A stretch of 64,000 nt of DNA from JAJTHJ01 sp046316025 (lineage in GTDB: Bacteria; Pseudomonadota; Gammaproteobacteria; Burkholderiales; Burkholderiaceae_F): contig JBKCXU010000146.1 in NCBI GenBank assembly GCA_046316025.1, forward strand, positions 4,484 through 68,483. Direction: 5' to 3'. The notes under the pieces were generated by a model, which saw only the letters and a list, made by a program, of their open reading frames with translations, had not been told where the DNA came from and ran no database searches. Shown piece after piece: positions 1 to 8,109 of the stretch; the first letter of the stretch is position 1; every line of letters begins with the position of its first letter. Position numbers and translations under genes: made by a program.

Positions 1-1
1 C

Positions 2-124
2 GGTGAAGTCGTGCCGCTGACCCTGACGGTCGAGGCCGGCGGCAAGCGCGAGACGGTCGAAGTCAAGGCGGTCGTGCGCGCCCCCACGGCACGCGCGGGC
101 ACGATGAAGAAGGCGGCGCCTTAG
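2..124 (+). CDS. C-terminal fragment of a PCu(A)C-like periplasmic copper chaperone (partial)
   Basis: Only the last 40 codons are in the window; the reading frame is open from base 2 and ends with TAG at 122-124. The segment reads GEVVPLTLTVEAGGKRETVE followed by a short Ala/Lys tail. This resembles the C-terminal beta strands of the PCu(A)C (DUF461) copper chaperones, which deliver Cu(I) to the CuA site of cytochrome oxidase. No metal-binding Met/His motif lies within the visible part, so the family call rests on a short stretch. An unrelated beta-rich secreted protein remains possible. Confidence 0.45.
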   Translation, partial: GEVVPLTLTVEAGGKRETVEVKAVVRAPTARAGTMKKAAP

Positions 125-288
125 CCGTCGGCGCAACGCGCGCCCCTGCGGTGACGGCGCGCACATGAGACGGTAAGTCGTCGCCGTCTGTTAACGGCGC
201 CCGCTGCCGCAACGAACGGTTACAGCGCCCTGGCGCCGCCGCGCCTACAGTGCCTGCATCGTCAACGCGCACACGAAAGGACGCAACG

Positions 289-840
289 ATGAAACGCCGC
301 AACGCTTTGCTTGCCTCTGTACTCGCCGCCGGACTGGTCGCCGGCGCCGCCACCGCCGCCGCACAAGCGCCGGCCGGCGGCGCGCCCTGCCCTGGCTCCG
401 GCATGGGTTATGGACAGGGCCGCGGAATGCACCACGGCATGCAGCAAGGCATGCACCAGGGCCACGGCAAAGGCATGATGGCCCCGCACCAGCAAGCCGC
501 GCGCCTGGCCGCGCTCAAAGACGCACTGAAGCTCCAGCCCGCGCAGATGGACGCCTGGAACGGTTTCGAGGCCCGCCTCGTCGCCCAGCGCGACGCCCGC
601 AGCAAACACTTCGAGCAAATGCAGAAGCTGCGCGACGACCCGGATGCGCTGGCCGACTTCCGGGTGGCGACGCTGCAAGAGCGCGCCAAGGACGCGGCCG
701 AGACCAACACCGCGCGCAAGGCGCTGGTGGCGACCCTGACGCCGGAGCAGAAGGTGACCTTCGACAGCTTCCGCCGCGGGCCGATGGGGCCGGGCGGGCC
801 GGGTCATCGGCACGGCTACGGACCAGGGGCGCAGAGCTGA
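289..840 (+). CDS. Spy/CpxP-like periplasmic LTXXQ protein, His/Met-rich
   Basis: A 183-residue exported protein. The start is the ATG at 289, preceded by AAAGGA, rather than an upstream GTG. Residues 1-24 form a signal peptide (MKRRNALLASVLAAG...AAA). Residues about 38-70 are rich in Met, His and Gly (repeats such as GMHHGMQQGMHQGHGKGMM), which suggests metal binding. The helical part that follows carries an LTPEQK motif typical of the LTXXQ domain of Spy/CpxP periplasmic chaperones. The family buffers envelope protein misfolding and often responds to copper or zinc stress. Its neighbour upstream is a likely copper chaperone, which fits a metal-stress role by inference. Confidence 0.75.
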   Translation: MKRRNALLASVLAAGLVAGAATAAAQAPAGGAPCPGSGMGYGQGRGMHHGMQQGMHQGHGKGMMAPHQQAARLAALKDALKLQPAQMDAWNGFEARLVAQRDARSKHFEQMQKLRDDPDALADFRVATLQERAKDAAETNTARKALVATLTPEQKVTFDSFRRGPMGPGGPGHRHGYGPGAQS

Positions 841-856
841 CGCACCGAATCGCATG

Positions 857-893
857 AAAAGCAACGGGCGCCATAGGGCGCCCGTTGCTTTTT
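857..893. terminator. Bidirectional Rho-independent terminator
   Basis: A perfect 12-bp stem (861-872 with 877-888) closes a four-base ATAG loop. An A run lies before the stem and a T run after it, so the signal works on both strands. It sits between the convergent Spy-like gene ending at 840 and the lipoprotein gene ending at 934. Confidence 0.85.
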
Positions 894-933
894 GCGGCGG
901 CGGCTGCCGCACAGCAGGTTTACCGTCAAGCTC

Positions 934-2202
934 TCAGTACGACGTCCCGTTGGCGCCGCCGGCACCGACCGCAATGAATCCGAAGCCGTCGTTGGTCAGC
1001 GCCGACAAACCGGTCGTCCCACTGGTTATCGGCCCCAGCCAGTCGAGGCCGCGCGCGCTGCGATAAACCTGCCCGTCGGCGGCGACCATGGCAAAGGCGC
1101 TGGTGTAGGAGATTGCCCGCAGCGCTACGCCGTCGGCCGGGCGGCGGACACTCCACGTCGCGCCGCTGTCGGTACTGACCACGGTGGCGCCGCCGCTGCC
1201 GATGGCCACAAACGTATTGATGTTGTCGCGGTCGCCGAAGGCGACGCCGACCAGGTCGCCGGCTTCGGCGAAGGTCTGCACGGACCACGCGTTTCCGTTG
1301 GTGCTGGTGACGATCGTTCCGCCATCGCCGACGGCGACGATCCGGCCATCGCCCACTGCGATGGCGCGCAAGTTGGCGCTGGTGTTGGAGGTCAGATCTG
1401 TCCAATCGACGCCGTTGCCGCTGGAGCGGATGGTGCCCCCGTCGCCCACGGCGACGAAGCTATCGACCAAGGTCACCGCCCGCAACGTCGGCCGGGCGGC
1501 GTCGAAGGCGGTGCCCGCCGTCCACGTCGCCACGTCGTTGCTGACCAAAGTGGCGGAGCCGGCGCCCACCGCGACGAACAACACCGCCGCGGTCGTGTTG
1601 ACACCGTTATTGCGCCCGGCCACGCCATGCAAGTCGGCGACGAAGCCTGTGGGGACGGTGGCGGCGGCCCAGGTGCCGGGCTTGGCCCCGCTCGTGCTGA
1701 AGATCTTCGCTCCCGCACCAACCGCAACGAAGGTGCTGGTCGGCGGCCGGTTGGCGATGCAGGTCTGCAGCGCGACGCGGCCGACGGCGGTCAGATCGGC
1801 ACCCAACGGACTGCCCGCCGACCACTGCTGCCCCGCGCTGCGTGGCGTGGCGCTCACCAGGGGCGAGCCTTCGCCCCCGCCAGCGTTGCCGCTGCGCGCG
1901 TTGAGGGTGAAGTAGTAGCGCGTATCGTTGGCGAGGCCGCACACGTAGTTCGGGCTCGTCGCGTTGACGATCGCCCGGCCGTCCGCGAAATTGAGCCAGG
2001 TCGTAGCGGTCAACGCCGGATTGGACGCCGAGAAGAGCCAGTACTCGTTGCCGCCCTGTACGTTCCACGTGACTACGGCGCGGCCGTCCTCGGCCGCCGC
2101 GACGACATTGACCGGAGGGGACTCCGAACTGCCGCCGCCGCTGCAGGCGGACAGCACGGCCGCGGAAAAAGTGGCCAGCAAGCGGAACACGGTAGAGCGC
2201 AC
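934..2202 (-). CDS. Secreted lipoprotein with fibronectin-like domain and BNR/Ycf48-like propeller repeats
   Basis: A 422-residue protein. The chosen start is the GTG at 2202 because it places a lipoprotein signal (MRSTVFRLLATFSAAVLSAC) exactly at the N terminus, with the lipobox Cys at about residue 20. A Gly/Ser linker leads to a fibronectin-type beta domain (about residues 30-110). The rest consists of at least five repeats of the pattern FVAVGxGGTIxxSxxGxxW, the blade pattern of BNR/sialidase and Ycf48-like beta propellers. No catalytic residues are evident. It is probably a surface or periplasmic binding protein of unknown ligand. It is convergent with the Spy-like gene. Confidence 0.75.
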   Translation of the reverse strand: MRSTVFRLLATFSAAVLSACSGGGSSESPPVNVVAAAEDGRAVVTWNVQGGNEYWLFSASNPALTATTWLNFADGRAIVNATSPNYVCGLANDTRYYFTLNARSGNAGGGEGSPLVSATPRSAGQQWSAGSPLGADLTAVGRVALQTCIANRPPTSTFVAVGAGAKIFSTSGAKPGTWAAATVPTGFVADLHGVAGRNNGVNTTAAVLFVAVGAGSATLVSNDVATWTAGTAFDAARPTLRAVTLVDSFVAVGDGGTIRSSGNGVDWTDLTSNTSANLRAIAVGDGRIVAVGDGGTIVTSTNGNAWSVQTFAEAGDLVGVAFGDRDNINTFVAIGSGGATVVSTDSGATWSVRRPADGVALRAISYTSAFAMVAADGQVYRSARGLDWLGPITSGTTGLSALTNDGFGFIAVGAGGANGTSY

Positions 2203-2240
2203 GATGGAGTCTTTGCTAATGAAGAGTGACCGCCCGCAGT

Positions 2241-2702
2241 CTAGCGCTGCGGCTTGAGATGTGCGTGCGGCCGCCCGCCGCCGTGGCTGTGGGTCGCGGC
2301 CAGATCGACCATCACCAGATTGAGCGCGCCGTGACGCACGCCGCGCTCGGCGGCGATCGCGTCGGCAAAGACGCGCACCGCGCGCGCCGGGCCTTGCAGG
2401 ATCACGGTCTCGATGCAGTGCTCGTGATCCAGATGCGCGTGCATCGTCGAGATCACCAGGTCGTGCTGCGCGTGCTGGATCGCCATCAGCCGCTCCGCCA
2501 GTTCGCGCTCGTGGTGGTTGTAGACGTAGGACAGGTTGGCCACGCAATGGCCGGCCAGGTCGCGCGACTCGCGCAGCTTGTCCAGGTGCGCGCGCAGCAG
2601 GTCGCGTACCGCCTCCGAGCGGTTGTGGTAGCCGCGTTCGGCGATCAACTGGTCGAATTCCTGGGCGAGCGCGTCGTCGAGCGAGATGGTGAAGCGTTCC
2701 AT
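2241..2702 (-). CDS. nikR: Nickel-responsive transcriptional regulator NikR
   Basis: A 153-residue NikR. Residues 1-45 are a ribbon-helix-helix DNA-binding domain (MERFTISLDDALAQEFDQLI); the remainder is the ACT-like nickel-binding domain. The square-planar Ni(II) ligands are all present: a His in IQHAQHD, then His-x-His and Cys in HAHLDHEHC. The later GVRHG motif is also conserved. The start at 2702 matches the family N terminus; an open frame further upstream is only overlap with hypX. It is the last gene of the hydrogenase locus, 31 bp after hypX, where a nickel sensor would link cofactor demand to metal supply. Whether it controls transport genes elsewhere or this locus cannot be read here. 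Confidence 0.93.
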   Translation of the reverse strand: MERFTISLDDALAQEFDQLIAERGYHNRSEAVRDLLRAHLDKLRESRDLAGHCVANLSYVYNHHERELAERLMAIQHAQHDLVISTMHAHLDHEHCIETVILQGPARAVRVFADAIAAERGVRHGALNLVMVDLAATHSHGGGRPHAHLKPQR

Positions 2703-2706
2703 TGCG

Positions 2707-2730
2707 GTGATCCGTGATCGGTGATCGGTG
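2707..2730. repeat. Short heptamer tandem repeat
   Basis: Three successive heptamers GTGATC(C/G) followed by GTG fill most of the 31-bp gap between hypX and nikR. A second heptamer triplet of different sequence (GTTGTCG) lies inside hypF at 9241. Confidence 0.6.
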
Positions 2731-2733
2731 TAT

Positions 2734-4407
2734 TCAGGCGCGATGGCGGGCCAGATGCCGCGGCGTCCACGAGTGCGGTGTCTTGCGGACGAAGTATGAG
2801 CGCGCCACGTGGTAACTGGAGTCGAAGCCGTAGAAGTTGCGGCGCATCCTGGCCAGCTCCTCGGCGCGGTACTGGGCGAGCGGCTTGGCGGCTTCTTCGC
2901 GGGCGCGTTGCGCCTGTTTGGTGGCGAGCCGCGCAGACAGGTCGGGCACAGCGGCAAGCGCCAGCGCGCGGTCGACGACCGCCGGCAGGAAGGCCGCACG
3001 GTCGGCGGCCAGCACCTCGTCCACCAACCCCAGCTCATGCGCCCGACGCGCGTCGATCGGCAGCCGCTGCTCCATCACCGCGCGCGGATCGCCACTGCGC
3101 ACGCGGCGCGGCAGCGTGTAGGTCCAGTACTCGGAGCCGTACAGGTTGCCCATGTTCTTGTAGTGCGGATTGAGCAGCACGCCGTCGCGCGCCCAGACTT
3201 GGTCGGCGGTGAAGGCGAGGAAGGCGCCGCCCGCGCCGGCATTGCCCTGCAAGGCGGTGATGGTGAGACGGTCGGTCGCGGTGAGAATGGCGAGGCAGAC
3301 ATCGTCCATCGCCTCGATGTTGCGCATCGACTCGTCGGCCGGGCTGGCGGCGCCCTCGATGACGTTCAGGTGGATGCCGTTGGAAAAGAAGTCGGGGCCG
3401 CCGGCCAACACCAGAACGCGTGTCGGCCGCGCGAGCGCCTGGAAGATGGCCGCACGCAGGCGCTCGCATTGCGCCGTGCTCATTGCGCCGTTGTAGAACG
3501 CGAAGTGCAGCACGCCGACGCGGGCGCCTGCGGGGCCGTGCTCCTCGTAGGCTATTTCCGGATAACCTTCGGCGCGCGGCAGCGCGGCGGTCTGCTCGGG
3601 GAAAGCCAGCGCGACCGGCAGCTTGAAGCTGTCTTCCCCGTCCGCACGCTTGCAGTGGCCGACCCACACCGCGCCGTCGAGCGTGGCGCGCAGCACGGCG
3701 TGGTGGCAGCGGGCGAGCAGCGCGCCGGGCGTGCCTCCGCCCGGCCCCGGATGGCCGTCAAACAAGTAGGCCGGCACCGCGAACAGTTCGTCGAGTACCC
3801 CCGGCACCCCATCTGCTGCGCGCAGCTTGCGCAACACCGTCGCGGTGTCGTCGCGCACCCAATCGATGCGCCGAGCGTCCTGCTTCATCAGCGGCCGAGT
3901 GCGGCCACGCACGCCGGGGGCGCCCTGCTCGACCCGCCGCGGCACGTAGCCACCGGCCTCGTACCGCTCTACCGCTTGCAGCACCGCGGCCACCGCAGCT
4001 TCGGTCGCCTCATTGCGATACAGGCTCGACTTGGTCGCCTGCCGCAGCGGAAAACTCGCAGAGGCCCACACCGGCCCGGCGTCCATCTCGGCCTCCGCCT
4101 GCAAAACGGTCGCGCCCCACTCCGCCTCGCCGTCGCGGATCGCCCAGTCGAGCGCCGACGGCCCGCGGTCGCCGACGATGCCGGGGTGCACGATGAGGCA
4201 CACATGCTTGCGCCAGACCGACTCGGGGATCGCCCGCTTCAAGAACGGCGCGACGATCAGGTCGGGCGCGAACAGCGCCACCGCCTCTTCGGTCACGCTG
4301 TCCGCAATGTCGAATTCCAGGCTCAGTTCATGCCCGCGCCGCGCCAGTTCCACCCACAGCCGCTGCGTCAGGCTGTTGAAGCTACGCGTGAGAAGTAGTA
4401 GTCGCAT
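2734..4407 (-). CDS. hypX: HypX, hydrogenase maturation protein producing the CO ligand in air
   Basis: A 557-residue two-domain protein. The N-terminal half resembles formyl-tetrahydrofolate hydrolase/transformylase proteins (LIVHPGIVGDRGPSALDWA at about residues 90-110). The C-terminal half is enoyl-CoA hydratase-like (GGPDFFSNGIHLN, GNAGAGGAFLAF, NLYGSEYWTY). In characterised HypX proteins the first domain moves a formyl group from formyl-THF to CoA and the second releases CO for the NiFe(CN)2CO site. HypX occurs with aerobically matured hydrogenases, which fits the oxygen-tolerant HoxK here. It starts at an ATG at 4407. The forward EF-hand gene separates it from hypE, so it may need its own promoter in 4408-4620. 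Confidence 0.93.
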   Translation of the reverse strand: MRLLLLTRSFNSLTQRLWVELARRGHELSLEFDIADSVTEEAVALFAPDLIVAPFLKRAIPESVWRKHVCLIVHPGIVGDRGPSALDWAIRDGEAEWGATVLQAEAEMDAGPVWASASFPLRQATKSSLYRNEATEAAVAAVLQAVERYEAGGYVPRRVEQGAPGVRGRTRPLMKQDARRIDWVRDDTATVLRKLRAADGVPGVLDELFAVPAYLFDGHPGPGGGTPGALLARCHHAVLRATLDGAVWVGHCKRADGEDSFKLPVALAFPEQTAALPRAEGYPEIAYEEHGPAGARVGVLHFAFYNGAMSTAQCERLRAAIFQALARPTRVLVLAGGPDFFSNGIHLNVIEGAASPADESMRNIEAMDDVCLAILTATDRLTITALQGNAGAGGAFLAFTADQVWARDGVLLNPHYKNMGNLYGSEYWTYTLPRRVRSGDPRAVMEQRLPIDARRAHELGLVDEVLAADRAAFLPAVVDRALALAAVPDLSARLATKQAQRAREEAAKPLAQYRAEELARMRRNFYGFDSSYHVARSYFVRKTPHSWTPRHLARHRA

Positions 4408-4620
4408 GGAGAGAAAGCATGCCCGCCCGAATCACCCCTTTTCTGCGCCCCCGAAACGACCACCGAAGGCGGCACCGCCCGCAGCGGCGGCGGTCGCGCG
4501 GCGCGGCCCGCTGTAATGTTTGCGGCATCGTCCCGACCAAGTCGCTGTGGCGGCAGCGACCGCTTCGCCACACGCCGCCGCGCCGCAGCGTGGCACCCTC
4601 TTACCACAAAGGAATAGTTC
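4408..4620. other. Divergent intergenic region between hypX and the EF-hand gene
   Basis: This 213-bp gap must hold the starts of two divergent transcripts. The only clear signal is AAAGGA just upstream of the forward EF-hand start. No convincing -35/-10 pair or palindrome was found. Confidence 0.5.
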
Positions 4621-4923
4621 ATGAACCGGAAATCTTTCCTCGCCGCGACGGCGCTCGCTCTCGGCCTTGGCGCTGCCTCGATCGCCATGCCGGCATCGGC
4701 CGACCCGGGCGATATGTCGTTCGAACAGATCTTCAAGATGGCCGACAAGAACAACGACAAGATGATCACGCGCGCCGAGTTTCTGGAGGCGATGGGCAAG
4801 GCCTACGACATGAAGATGGAGAAAATGAAGAAGGGCAAGGACGCAGGCAAGATGATGAAGGGCGACGCCATGACGCTCGATGGCTTCCGCTCCTTCATCA
4901 ACGACATTCACCACGGTGCTTAA
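4621..4923 (+). CDS. Small secreted EF-hand protein
   Basis: A 100-residue protein with a signal peptide (MNRKSFLAATALALGLGAASIAMPASA). One canonical EF-hand loop follows, DKNNDKMITRAE, with Asp, Asn, Asp, Thr and Glu at loop positions 1, 3, 5, 9 and 12. A Met/Lys-rich segment (KMEKMKKGKDAGKMMKG) separates it from a second, degenerate helix pair. It should bind calcium outside the cytoplasm. A good ribosome-binding site (AAAGGA) precedes the ATG. It lies on the opposite strand inside the hydrogenase maturation locus and has no obvious link to hydrogenase. Confidence 0.8.
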   Translation: MNRKSFLAATALALGLGAASIAMPASADPGDMSFEQIFKMADKNNDKMITRAEFLEAMGKAYDMKMEKMKKGKDAGKMMKGDAMTLDGFRSFINDIHHGA

Positions 4924-4929
4924 GCGGCT

Positions 4930-4969
4930 CGGGCGGGTGGCCCTGGCGCCACCTGCCGGCGCGGCTTTT
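4930..4969. terminator. Possible terminator between convergent EF-hand gene and hypE
   Basis: An imperfect GC-rich hairpin (10 of 12 pairs, GGTGGC/GCCACC core) is followed by TTTT at 4966-4969. It sits in the 90-bp convergent gap. The T run is short and separated from the stem, so the call is weak. Confidence 0.35.
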
Positions 4970-5013
4970 CGATCTCGGTGCGCCGGCTCGGCGGTATCGG
5001 CAGCCTTCGACCG

Positions 5014-6069
5014 TCAACAGATGCGCGGCAGCTGATCGCCGGTCAGCCAATCGACGATGCGCCGGCCGCCGAAACGCGTGGTCATCTGCACGAAGCGATT
5101 GGCGTCCTCGCACACCGTTCCGATCTGCGCTGCGGCGCGCCCGAGCGGGTGCGCACGCAGCGCGGCCAACACCCCTTCGGCCGCTTCGGGCGCCACAACG
5201 ACGACGAGCTTGCCCTCATTCGCGACGTACAGCGGATCGAGGCCGAGAAACTCGCAGGCCGCTTCGACCTGCGGGCGCACGGGAATCGCCGCTTCGTCGA
5301 GCATCATCCCGACGCCCGACTGGCCGGCGATTTCGTTCAAGGTGGTCGCCAGCCCGCCGCGCGTCGGGTCGCGCAGCACGCGCACGCCGGGGCCGCCTGC
5401 GGCCAGAACGTCCGCTGCCAAGCCGTGCAGCGCCGCGCTGTCCGATTGAATCTCGCTGGCAAAGGCGAGCGACTCGCGCAGCGACATGATCGCCATGCCG
5501 TGGTCGCCGATGTGGCCGGAGATCAGCACTACGTCGCCGGGCCGCGCGCGGTCGCCACCCACTTCGACGCCATCCGGCACCACACCGATTCCGGTGGTGG
5601 TGATGAACACGCCATCGCCCTTGCCCTGCTCGACCACCTTGGTGTCGCCGGTGACGACCGCCACGCCGGCCGCGCGCGCCGCGGCACCCATCGACTCGAC
5701 GATGCGCCTCAAGTCCGCCAGCGGGAAGCCTTCTTCTAGGATGAAGCTTGCGGCCAGATAGATCGGCTTGGCCCCCATCACCGCCACGTCATTGACGGTG
5801 CCGTGCACCGCCAGCGCGCCGATGTCGCCACCGGGGAAAAATAGCGGCGACACCACGTGGCTGTCGGTGGCCATCACCACGCGTCCCGGGGGCAGCGCGA
5901 AGGTGGCTCCGTCGTTGCCCTGCGCGAGGATGTCGTTGCCGAGCGCGGGGCGGAACAACTGGTCGATCAGCTGCGCCATCGCCCGCCCGCCGGAGCCGTG
6001 CGTGAGGTCGATGCGGCCGTTCTTGATGTCGAGCGGGCGGACGTAGCCGGCTTTGACGCCGCTCGTCAT
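5014..6069 (-). CDS. hypE: HypE, carbamoyl-dehydratase of hydrogenase maturation
   Basis: A 351-residue HypE. It dehydrates the carbamoyl group placed on its C-terminal Cys by HypF to thiocyanate, the source of the cyanide ligands. The protein ends in PRIC, with the essential terminal Cys. ATP-binding AIRS-family motifs are present near the N terminus (THGSGGRAM, GNDGATF, TVNDVAVMGAKP). The preceding gene in the operon is a toxin-antitoxin module, not hypD as in the usual order. Its start overlaps the antitoxin stop by 4 bp, so it is probably translated from the same transcript. Confidence 0.95.
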   Translation of the reverse strand: MTSGVKAGYVRPLDIKNGRIDLTHGSGGRAMAQLIDQLFRPALGNDILAQGNDGATFALPPGRVVMATDSHVVSPLFFPGGDIGALAVHGTVNDVAVMGAKPIYLAASFILEEGFPLADLRRIVESMGAAARAAGVAVVTGDTKVVEQGKGDGVFITTTGIGVVPDGVEVGGDRARPGDVVLISGHIGDHGMAIMSLRESLAFASEIQSDSAALHGLAADVLAAGGPGVRVLRDPTRGGLATTLNEIAGQSGVGMMLDEAAIPVRPQVEAACEFLGLDPLYVANEGKLVVVVAPEAAEGVLAALRAHPLGRAAAQIGTVCEDANRFVQMTTRFGGRRIVDWLTGDQLPRIC

Positions 6070-6407
6070 GCCGGCACCGCAATCGGCTTGACCGACAGCC
6101 GCAGGCCGAGCGCGCCGAGGACCTTGACCACGGTGGTCAGCTCCGGATTACCGTCCGCCGACAGGGCGCGATACAGATGCTCGCGCGACACGCCGGCCGC
6201 GCGGGCGACCTGTGCCATGCCGCGCGCGCGGGCCACGTCGCCGAGCGCGGCGGCGAGCAGCGCGGGATCGTTCTCCGCCAACACCGCTTCCATGTAGCGC
6301 GCGATGTCGCGCTCGCTGCGCAGATAGTCGACCACGTCGAAGCGCGCCACCCCGAGCCGCTGCAAGGCCGCCTTGGTCGGTTTGGCCGTTGTCTTTTTAG
6401 TTCTCAT
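6066..6407 (-). CDS. HigA-like addiction-module antitoxin (intact)
   Basis: A 113-residue protein of the putative addiction-module antidote family. The N-terminal part reads FDVVDYLRSERDIARYMEAV, followed by a helix-turn-helix (GMAQVARAAGVSREHLYRAL) and the typical ending NPELTTVVKVLGALGLRL. It overlaps the 3' end of the adjacent toxin gene by 11 bp and the hypE start by 4 bp. The antitoxin looks complete while its toxin is frameshifted. It may repress the module through the palindrome at 6707-6722. Confidence 0.85.
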   Translation of the reverse strand: MRTKKTTAKPTKAALQRLGVARFDVVDYLRSERDIARYMEAVLAENDPALLAAALGDVARARGMAQVARAAGVSREHLYRALSADGNPELTTVVKVLGALGLRLSVKPIAVPA

Positions 6408-6697
6408 GCAGGCTCTCCACCATGCGTTGCGCGCGCCGGATATCGGCGCGCTGACTGGCCTTGCTGCCGCCGGCCAGCAGCAACAGCACCCGGTCGCCGA
6501 TCCGGGTGAAGTAAATGCGGTAACCCGGGCCGGCATCGATCCGCAGTTCGGACACGCCCCTCGCCGACCGACTTCACATCGCCCAGGTTCCCGAGCGAAA
6601 CGCGCCGCAACCGGGCCTCGATCCGCGCCCGCGTAGCGCCGTCGCGCAGGCCGCCGAGCCAAGCGTCGAAGACCGCTGTGCGTAGCAGTTCAATCAC
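6397..6697 (-). pseudogene. RelE/HigB-type toxin, frameshifted
   Basis: The frame starts with GTG at 6697 (MIELLRTAVFDAWLGGLRD) and matches the addiction-module killer family up to LGDVKSVGEG. One extra base near 6555 then shifts the frame. In the next frame the family sequence resumes (VSELRIDAGPGYRVYFTRIG) and runs to a TAA at 6397-6399, ending MVESLHEN. The restored protein would be about 100 residues, the normal length. As read the product is truncated in function, leaving the antitoxin alone. A sequencing error is the alternative. Confidence 0.8.
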
Positions 6698-6706
6698 AGG
6701 CGAAGT

Positions 6707-6722
6707 GTAGCGTATACGCTAC
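6707..6722. promoter_or_regulatory. Perfect 16-bp palindrome, likely toxin-antitoxin operator
   Basis: The sequence GTAGCGTATACGCTAC is its own reverse complement and lies 10 bp upstream of the toxin GTG start. This is the usual position for autoregulation by a HigA-type antitoxin. No other function is apparent. Confidence 0.65.
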
Positions 6723-6746
6723 GGCACTGAACTGCACCGCCCGCGA

Positions 6747-7889
6747 TCAGGCTGCAGCCCGCAGCGGAATGTCCTTGAACCGCCCATAGGTGTAGTGCGC
6801 GGCGCAGGCGCCTTCGCTGCTGACCATGCACGAGCCCACCGGCGTCTCCGGCGTGCAGACGGTGCCGAAAATCTTGCAGTCGCGCGGGTGCTTCACACCG
6901 CGCAAGATGGCGCCGCACTCGCAGGCCTTGTTGTCGGCAACCGACTTTGTCGTCAACGCAAACTTCTTCTCGGCGTCGAACGCGGCATAGGCGGCGCGGA
7001 TCTGCAAGGCGCTGTACGGCACCTCGCCCAAGCCGCGCCACTCGAAGCTCTTGCGCAGTTCGAACACTTCCGCCACGCGGCTCTGCGCCTTGAGGTTGCC
7101 CTCGCGCGTGACCGCGCGGGTGAATTCGTTCTCCACTTCGGCGCGGCCCTCGTTGACCTGGCGCACCAGCATCAGGATCGCCTGCATCACGTCCAGCGGC
7201 TCGAAGCCGGCGATCACCACGGGTTTGCGATATTCCTCGGCGAAGAACTCGTAGGGCTGGCTGCCGATCACCGTGCTCACGTGCGCCGGGCCGATAAAGC
7301 CATCCAGCGGCACCGTGCCCAGGCTGCGTACCTCGGGCGACTCCAGGATGTTGCCGATCGCGGCCGGTGTGAGCACGTGGTTGCAGACGACCGAGAAGTT
7401 CTTCAGTCCTTCCGCGGCCGCGCTCTGGATCGCGAGCGCCGTGGGCGGTGTCGTGGTCTCGAAGCCGATCGCGAAGAACACCACTTCGCGCTCCGGATGC
7501 TTGCGCGCGAGCTCGACCGCATCGGCTGCGGAGTAGACCATTCTTATGTCGCCGCCGCGCGCCTTGGCCTTGAGCAGCGACAGCCCGTTGGAGGCCGGCA
7601 CGCGCAGCACGTCGCCATAGGTGGCGAGCATCACTTTGTGTTCGAGCGCGAGCGCAATCGCCAGATCGACGCGGCCGATCGGCAGCACGCACACCGGGCA
7701 GCCGGGGCCGTGAATCATCCGCACCTGCTCGGGCAGGAGGTCGGTCACGCCGTAGCGCGAGATCGCGTGCGTATGCCCGCCGCAGAACTCCATGAAGTTG
7801 TAGCGGCGACCCGGCTGCACCTCGGTCGCGATCTGCCGGCCGAGGCCGCGCGCGACCTCGCCGTCGCGGAATTCGTCCACGTACTTCAT
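6747..7889 (-). CDS. hypD: HypD, Fe(CN)2CO assembly scaffold
   Basis: A 380-residue HypD. With HypC it forms the scaffold on which the Fe(CN)2CO unit is built. Conserved motifs are all present: EFCGGHTHA (about residues 34-42), HGPGCPVC (about 60-67), GFETTTPPTA, and the C-terminal [4Fe-4S] Cys set (CECGAILRG, DCKIFGTVCTPETPVGSCMVSSEGAC). It overlaps hypC by 4 bp (ATGA). Downstream the expected hypE is displaced by a toxin-antitoxin pair. Confidence 0.96.
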   Translation of the reverse strand: MKYVDEFRDGEVARGLGRQIATEVQPGRRYNFMEFCGGHTHAISRYGVTDLLPEQVRMIHGPGCPVCVLPIGRVDLAIALALEHKVMLATYGDVLRVPASNGLSLLKAKARGGDIRMVYSAADAVELARKHPEREVVFFAIGFETTTPPTALAIQSAAAEGLKNFSVVCNHVLTPAAIGNILESPEVRSLGTVPLDGFIGPAHVSTVIGSQPYEFFAEEYRKPVVIAGFEPLDVMQAILMLVRQVNEGRAEVENEFTRAVTREGNLKAQSRVAEVFELRKSFEWRGLGEVPYSALQIRAAYAAFDAEKKFALTTKSVADNKACECGAILRGVKHPRDCKIFGTVCTPETPVGSCMVSSEGACAAHYTYGRFKDIPLRAAA

Positions 7890-8107
7890 GCGACCAGCTC
7901 CGCCTGCCGGAACAGCGCCAGCGTCTTCTCCGCTTCCTCAGGATCGAGCTTGGACAGCGCGTAGCCGACATGCAGGATCACGTAGTCGCCGACCGCCACG
8001 TCGTCGACCAGCGCGAGCGAAATCTCCTTGCGTATACCGCCCAGGTCGACCACGGCGGTGTCGGCGGCTTTCAGTTCCGTCACGCGGACGGGCAATGCGA
8101 GGCACAT
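7886..8107 (-). CDS. hypC: HypC, hydrogenase maturation chaperone
   Basis: A 73-residue HypC starting MCLALP; Cys2, exposed after Met removal, binds the iron centre. The beta-barrel signature VGDYVILHVGYALSKLD is conserved. It partners HypD and hands the Fe unit to the large subunit precursor HoxG. It sits between hypF (2-bp gap) and hypD (4-bp overlap). A second family member, HoxL, is encoded at 15822-16130. Confidence 0.95.
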   Translation of the reverse strand: MCLALPVRVTELKAADTAVVDLGGIRKEISLALVDDVAVGDYVILHVGYALSKLDPEEAEKTLALFRQAELVA

Positions 8108-8109
8108 CG

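Noticed and set aside
2703..3038. N-terminal extension of NikR by about 112 residues
   Set aside because: The extension overlaps hypX in another frame and lacks similarity; NikR begins at MERFTISLDD.
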